The notes under the pieces were generated by a model, which worked only from the letters and a program-made list of their open reading frames with translations, was not told the origin of the DNA and did no database searches. From Chloroflexota bacterium (GTDB taxonomy: Bacteria > Chloroflexota > Dehalococcoidia > UBA2979), in assembly GCA_009843585.1 (NCBI GenBank), contig VYDC01000125.1:1-5793 (forward strand): 5,793 bases of DNA, in the 5' to 3' direction. The number at the start of each line of letters is the position of its first letter. Position 1 is the stretch's first letter. The translations under genes were made by a program, and so were the position numbers. Shown here piece by piece: positions 3,658 to 5,793 of the stretch.

Positions 3658-5793
3658 GTGAGCGTCGCCGCCGAGATCGCCGCGCGATACGAGCCGGAGC
3701 TGGGCAAGTTCGGCCAGACGCTGCCGGAGGATCTGGCGGCCGCGGCGACCGCGCTCGAGGGTCGGCTCCCGGACGAGGACCTCGAACGCTGGGCGGAGGC
3801 CGGCGTCCGGCTCGCCCGCCGCTCGCTGCGCTCGTGGGAGGCCGCCTCCGAGTACTTCCGGGCCGGCCCCGCCGTCGCGGAGAGCCTCTCGCCGCGAGAG
3901 CTGATGGCCTGGGGAGAGGCCGCCGCCGGTCTCGCCGACCGCTCCTCGCTGGTCGCCTCCGCCTACCTGCGCGCCACCCCCGGGGCGCTGCGCTCGCTTC
4001 CCCCGGCCGACGTGGAGCCGTGGGCGCGTCTCGGCGATCGTCTCTGCCGGGGGAGCTGGAAGTCGATCGCGCTCGCGACCTCCTTCTATCAGGAGAGCCC
4101 GGAGCTGCTCGAATCGCTCACCCTGCACCAGCTCGCCCGGCTCGTCGACATCGTCGAGGCGCTCGCCGAGCGCTCCTACGAGCTCGCCGCGCGCTGCTTC
4201 GAGGCGGCCGCGCCGGTGCTGGCGCCGCTCTCGCCGGCCGATCGCGAGCCGTTCCTCGAGTTCGCGTGGGTGCTGACCCGGGCGTCGTGGGCCGACGCCC
4301 GCATCTACTTCGAGCGCGCGCCGGCCCTGCTCGGCCCGATCGATCCGCCGGAGCGCGCGCCGCTGCTCGAGCTCGCCGCTCAGGTCACGTCGAGCGTCGG
4401 CAGGGGCGGGTTCCCCCTCTTCGCGGCCGCCGCCGACGCGCTGCGCGGCATCGGTCGGGCGGAGCACCCGCGCTTGCTCGGATTCGCGCGCCGCCTCGCC
4501 CAGGCCTCTCCGGTGGCCGCGATGGAGTACCTCAAGTCGGCGCCGCTCGTGAGCGAGCGCCTCACCCCGGATCAGATGGCGCGCTGGAGCGACGCCGGAC
4601 TCGAGATCCTGGTCGAGCAGCGCAACGTGGAGGGCGCGGAGGCCTTCTTCCGCCTCGAGTCGGCGCGTGCGGAGAGGCTCCTCGCCCAGCTCTCGGCGCG
4701 CGTCGAGCTGACCGCGGTGAGCCCGGTGCTCCGCCTCTACGCGAAGGCGCTCACCGGCGAGACGGTCGCGGTGCATCCGGTGCAGGAGCTGGAGGAGAAG
4801 GGCATCGGCTGGGTCGCCGGCCAGGCGACGACGGAGGGGACGGCGATCTACCTGCCGGAGTCGGTGTCGACCTTCCCCGACCAGCGCGACAACGTCCAGG
4901 TCTACAAGGTCTTCGCCACGCACCAGACGGGACGCATCGAGTTCGGATCGTTCGACTACCGCCACGGGGAGGCCGGGGCGCACACGCCGGCCCCCGAGCC
5001 GCCCCCAGTGCTGCCCCGCGAGCCGGCGTTGCCCGGGGGCGGCGCGCCGGAGCGCCCGGACGGGGAGCACGCACGTCCGCTCACGGAGATGCAGCGCCTC
5101 TACGACGGCTTCCCCGACCGCTCTCTGATCTCGGCTCTCTTCACCGTCGTCGAGGACACGCGGGTCGACGCCTGCACGGCGCGGGAGTACGGCGGGATCC
5201 GGCGGTGGCTGCGGCGCGTGCAGGAGCAGGCCGCCCGCGAGCGTCCCGACGCTCGCTCGATGCCCCTCCGCAGCGCCTACGTCGAGGCGCTGCTCCGCGC
5301 CTCGCTCGGGAGCCCCGGGCGGATCGAGTGGCCGTCACGGCACCGCCCCCTGCTCCGGCAGGGCCTTCAGGCGCTGCGCGTCGTGGAGCAGCCGGGCGCC
5401 ACGGTGCAGGACTCGGCGGCCGTCTCAGCGGCGCTCTACCGGATCGCCGCCTCGCTGCCCAACGAGCGGCTCGGGGGCGACGAGCAGTGGGGCGCGCCCG
5501 ATGAGGAGATGCTCGCGGTCGCCCCGGCGATGCCGGGCGGCGAGGGCGCCGACGGCGCCCCGCAGCCCTCGGCCGACGCCGAGGCCTTCGAGAGCCCGCC
5601 CCAGCCCGAGTTCCGTGGCGACTTCAAGCCGGAGCTGGTCCAGCTGCTCATGCGCCTCCGGGAGGGCGCGGGCGAGGCGGACGGCGACGGCCGCGGCACG
5701 CCGCTCACCGCCGAGCAGCTGCAGGAGCTGCTCGAGAACTCGACCGAGATCCTGATCTCGGAGATGGCCGAGGGCGATCTCGCCTCCACCGTG
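3658..5793 (+). CDS. NorD/CbbO-like partner protein of the AAA+ ATPase, 5' part (cut by window edge)
   Basis: An open frame of 712 codons runs from GTG 3658 to the window end without a stop, so the gene is incomplete. Its place directly after a CbbQ/NorQ ATPase and its C-terminal layout mark it as the VWA-type partner (NorD/CbbO/CoxE class). The VWA domain with its metal site should lie beyond the right edge and is not seen. Residues 37 to about 345 form eight tandem ~37-residue helical repeats. Next come a globular block with GIGWVAGQATTEGTAIYLPE (382-401) and YKVFATHQTGRIEFGSFDY (416-434), a Pro-rich linker (about 443-465), a helical region (about 470-600), and an acidic low-complexity segment (about 605-645). 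The visible end has FRGDFKPELVQ and LTAEQLQELLENS, which I associate with this class just ahead of the VWA domain. No signal peptide or membrane helix is visible, so a cytoplasmic protein is likely. The client is unknown. Confidence 0.8.
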   Translation, partial: MSVAAEIAARYEPELGKFGQTLPEDLAAAATALEGRLPDEDLERWAEAGVRLARRSLRSWEAASEYFRAGPAVAESLSPRELMAWGEAAAGLADRSSLVASAYLRATPGALRSLPPADVEPWARLGDRLCRGSWKSIALATSFYQESPELLESLTLHQLARLVDIVEALAERSYELAARCFEAAAPVLAPLSPADREPFLEFAWVLTRASWADARIYFERAPALLGPIDPPERAPLLELAAQVTSSVGRGGFPLFAAAADALRGIGRAEHPRLLGFARRLAQASPVAAMEYLKSAPLVSERLTPDQMARWSDAGLEILVEQRNVEGAEAFFRLESARAERLLAQLSARVELTAVSPVLRLYAKALTGETVAVHPVQELEEKGIGWVAGQATTEGTAIYLPESVSTFPDQRDNVQVYKVFATHQTGRIEFGSFDYRHGEAGAHTPAPEPPPVLPREPALPGGGAPERPDGEHARPLTEMQRLYDGFPDRSLISALFTVVEDTRVDACTAREYGGIRRWLRRVQEQAARERPDARSMPLRSAYVEALLRASLGSPGRIEWPSRHRPLLRQGLQALRVVEQPGATVQDSAAVSAALYRIAASLPNERLGGDEQWGAPDEEMLAVAPAMPGGEGADGAPQPSADAEAFESPPQPEFRGDFKPELVQLLMRLREGAGEADGDGRGTPLTAEQLQELLENSTEILISEMAEGDLASTV
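3766..4692 (+). repeat. eight tandem ~37-residue protein repeats in the NorD/CbbO-like gene
   Basis: Aligning the translation by eye gives units beginning at residues 37, 77, 114, 154, 191, 228, 265 and 302. Units 2 and 4-7 are exactly 37 residues, units 1 and 3 are 40, and unit 8 is longer and diverges at its end. Each begins with an L/I-S/T/P-P-type turn (LPDED, LSPRE, LPPAD, LTLHQ, LSPAD, IDPPE, IGRAE, LTPDQ). Position 9 is W, F or L, position 20 is most often Ser, and an aromatic pair or single Y/F falls near position 28 before a short P- or A-rich stretch. The pattern fits a helix-turn-helix solenoid. The DNA itself is not repetitive, so the repeats are old. A named repeat family cannot be assigned by eye. 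Confidence 0.7.

Noticed and set aside
3250..5070. 606-codon open frame on the minus strand opposite the ATPase and NorD-like genes
   Set aside because: It overlaps two real genes and has an Arg-rich, low-information translation and no start signal. It is a high-GC shadow.
3834..5504. 556-codon + strand open frame in another frame inside the NorD-like gene
   Set aside because: The translation is almost entirely Arg, Ala, Gly and Pro. The overlapping frame from 3658 shows ordered repeats and family motifs, so that one is the real gene.
1..5793. tRNA or rRNA genes, CRISPR arrays, insertion sequences or attachment sites
   Set aside because: No tRNA-like cloverleaf, direct-repeat array, transposase motif or terminal inverted repeats were seen on either strand. 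The window is filled with ordinary coding sequence.

Overview
The window is very GC-rich, with G or C at nearly every third codon position, and every supported gene lies on the + strand. Five genes can be defended: etfB, etfA, coaE, a CbbQ/NorQ-type AAA+ ATPase, and the 5' part of a large NorD/CbbO-like partner protein that runs off the right edge. The composition, the GTG starts, a TACAAT-type -10 box in an AT-rich patch, and the FixA/FixB-like ETF suggest a high-GC Actinomycetota (for example Thermoleophilia or Rubrobacteria) or a high-GC Chloroflexota. The sequence alone does not decide between them.

Layout. Bases 1-44 hold a short hairpin and the etfB ribosome binding site. etfB (45-848) and etfA (887-1855) form a two-gene electron transfer flavoprotein unit, each preceded by a small hairpin and then a Shine-Dalgarno site. 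A 17-bp perfect stem-loop directly after the etfA stop (1856-1892) closes this unit. An AT-rich patch with a TACAAT box (1933-1938) follows and probably starts transcription of coaE (2003-2644). After 62 bases comes the AAA+ gene (2707-3630), and 27 bases later the NorD-like gene (3658 to beyond 5793). coaE, the ATPase and the NorD-like gene could share one transcript. No gene-free stretch reaches 300 bases; the longest, 1856-2002, is filled by the terminator and promoter.

How the parts work together. ETF accepts electrons from acyl-CoA dehydrogenases and related flavoenzymes and passes them to the quinone pool. CoaE makes the last step of coenzyme A synthesis, so the left half has a loose acyl-CoA theme. 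The right half is a MoxR-type AAA+ ATPase with a dedicated large partner, the arrangement seen in CbbQ/CbbO (Rubisco activation) and NorQ/NorD (nitric oxide reductase maturation). No client enzyme of either kind is visible here, so its target is unknown.

The most notable features are eight tandem ~37-residue helical repeats at the N-terminus of the NorD-like protein, a degenerate HExxH-like site (HQTGR) in its middle, a CoaE whose motifs resemble the kinase domain of eukaryotic CoA synthase more than textbook bacterial CoaE, and an EtfB with a remodelled nucleotide-site motif. The long ORFs in other frames and on the opposite strand look like shadows produced by high GC.
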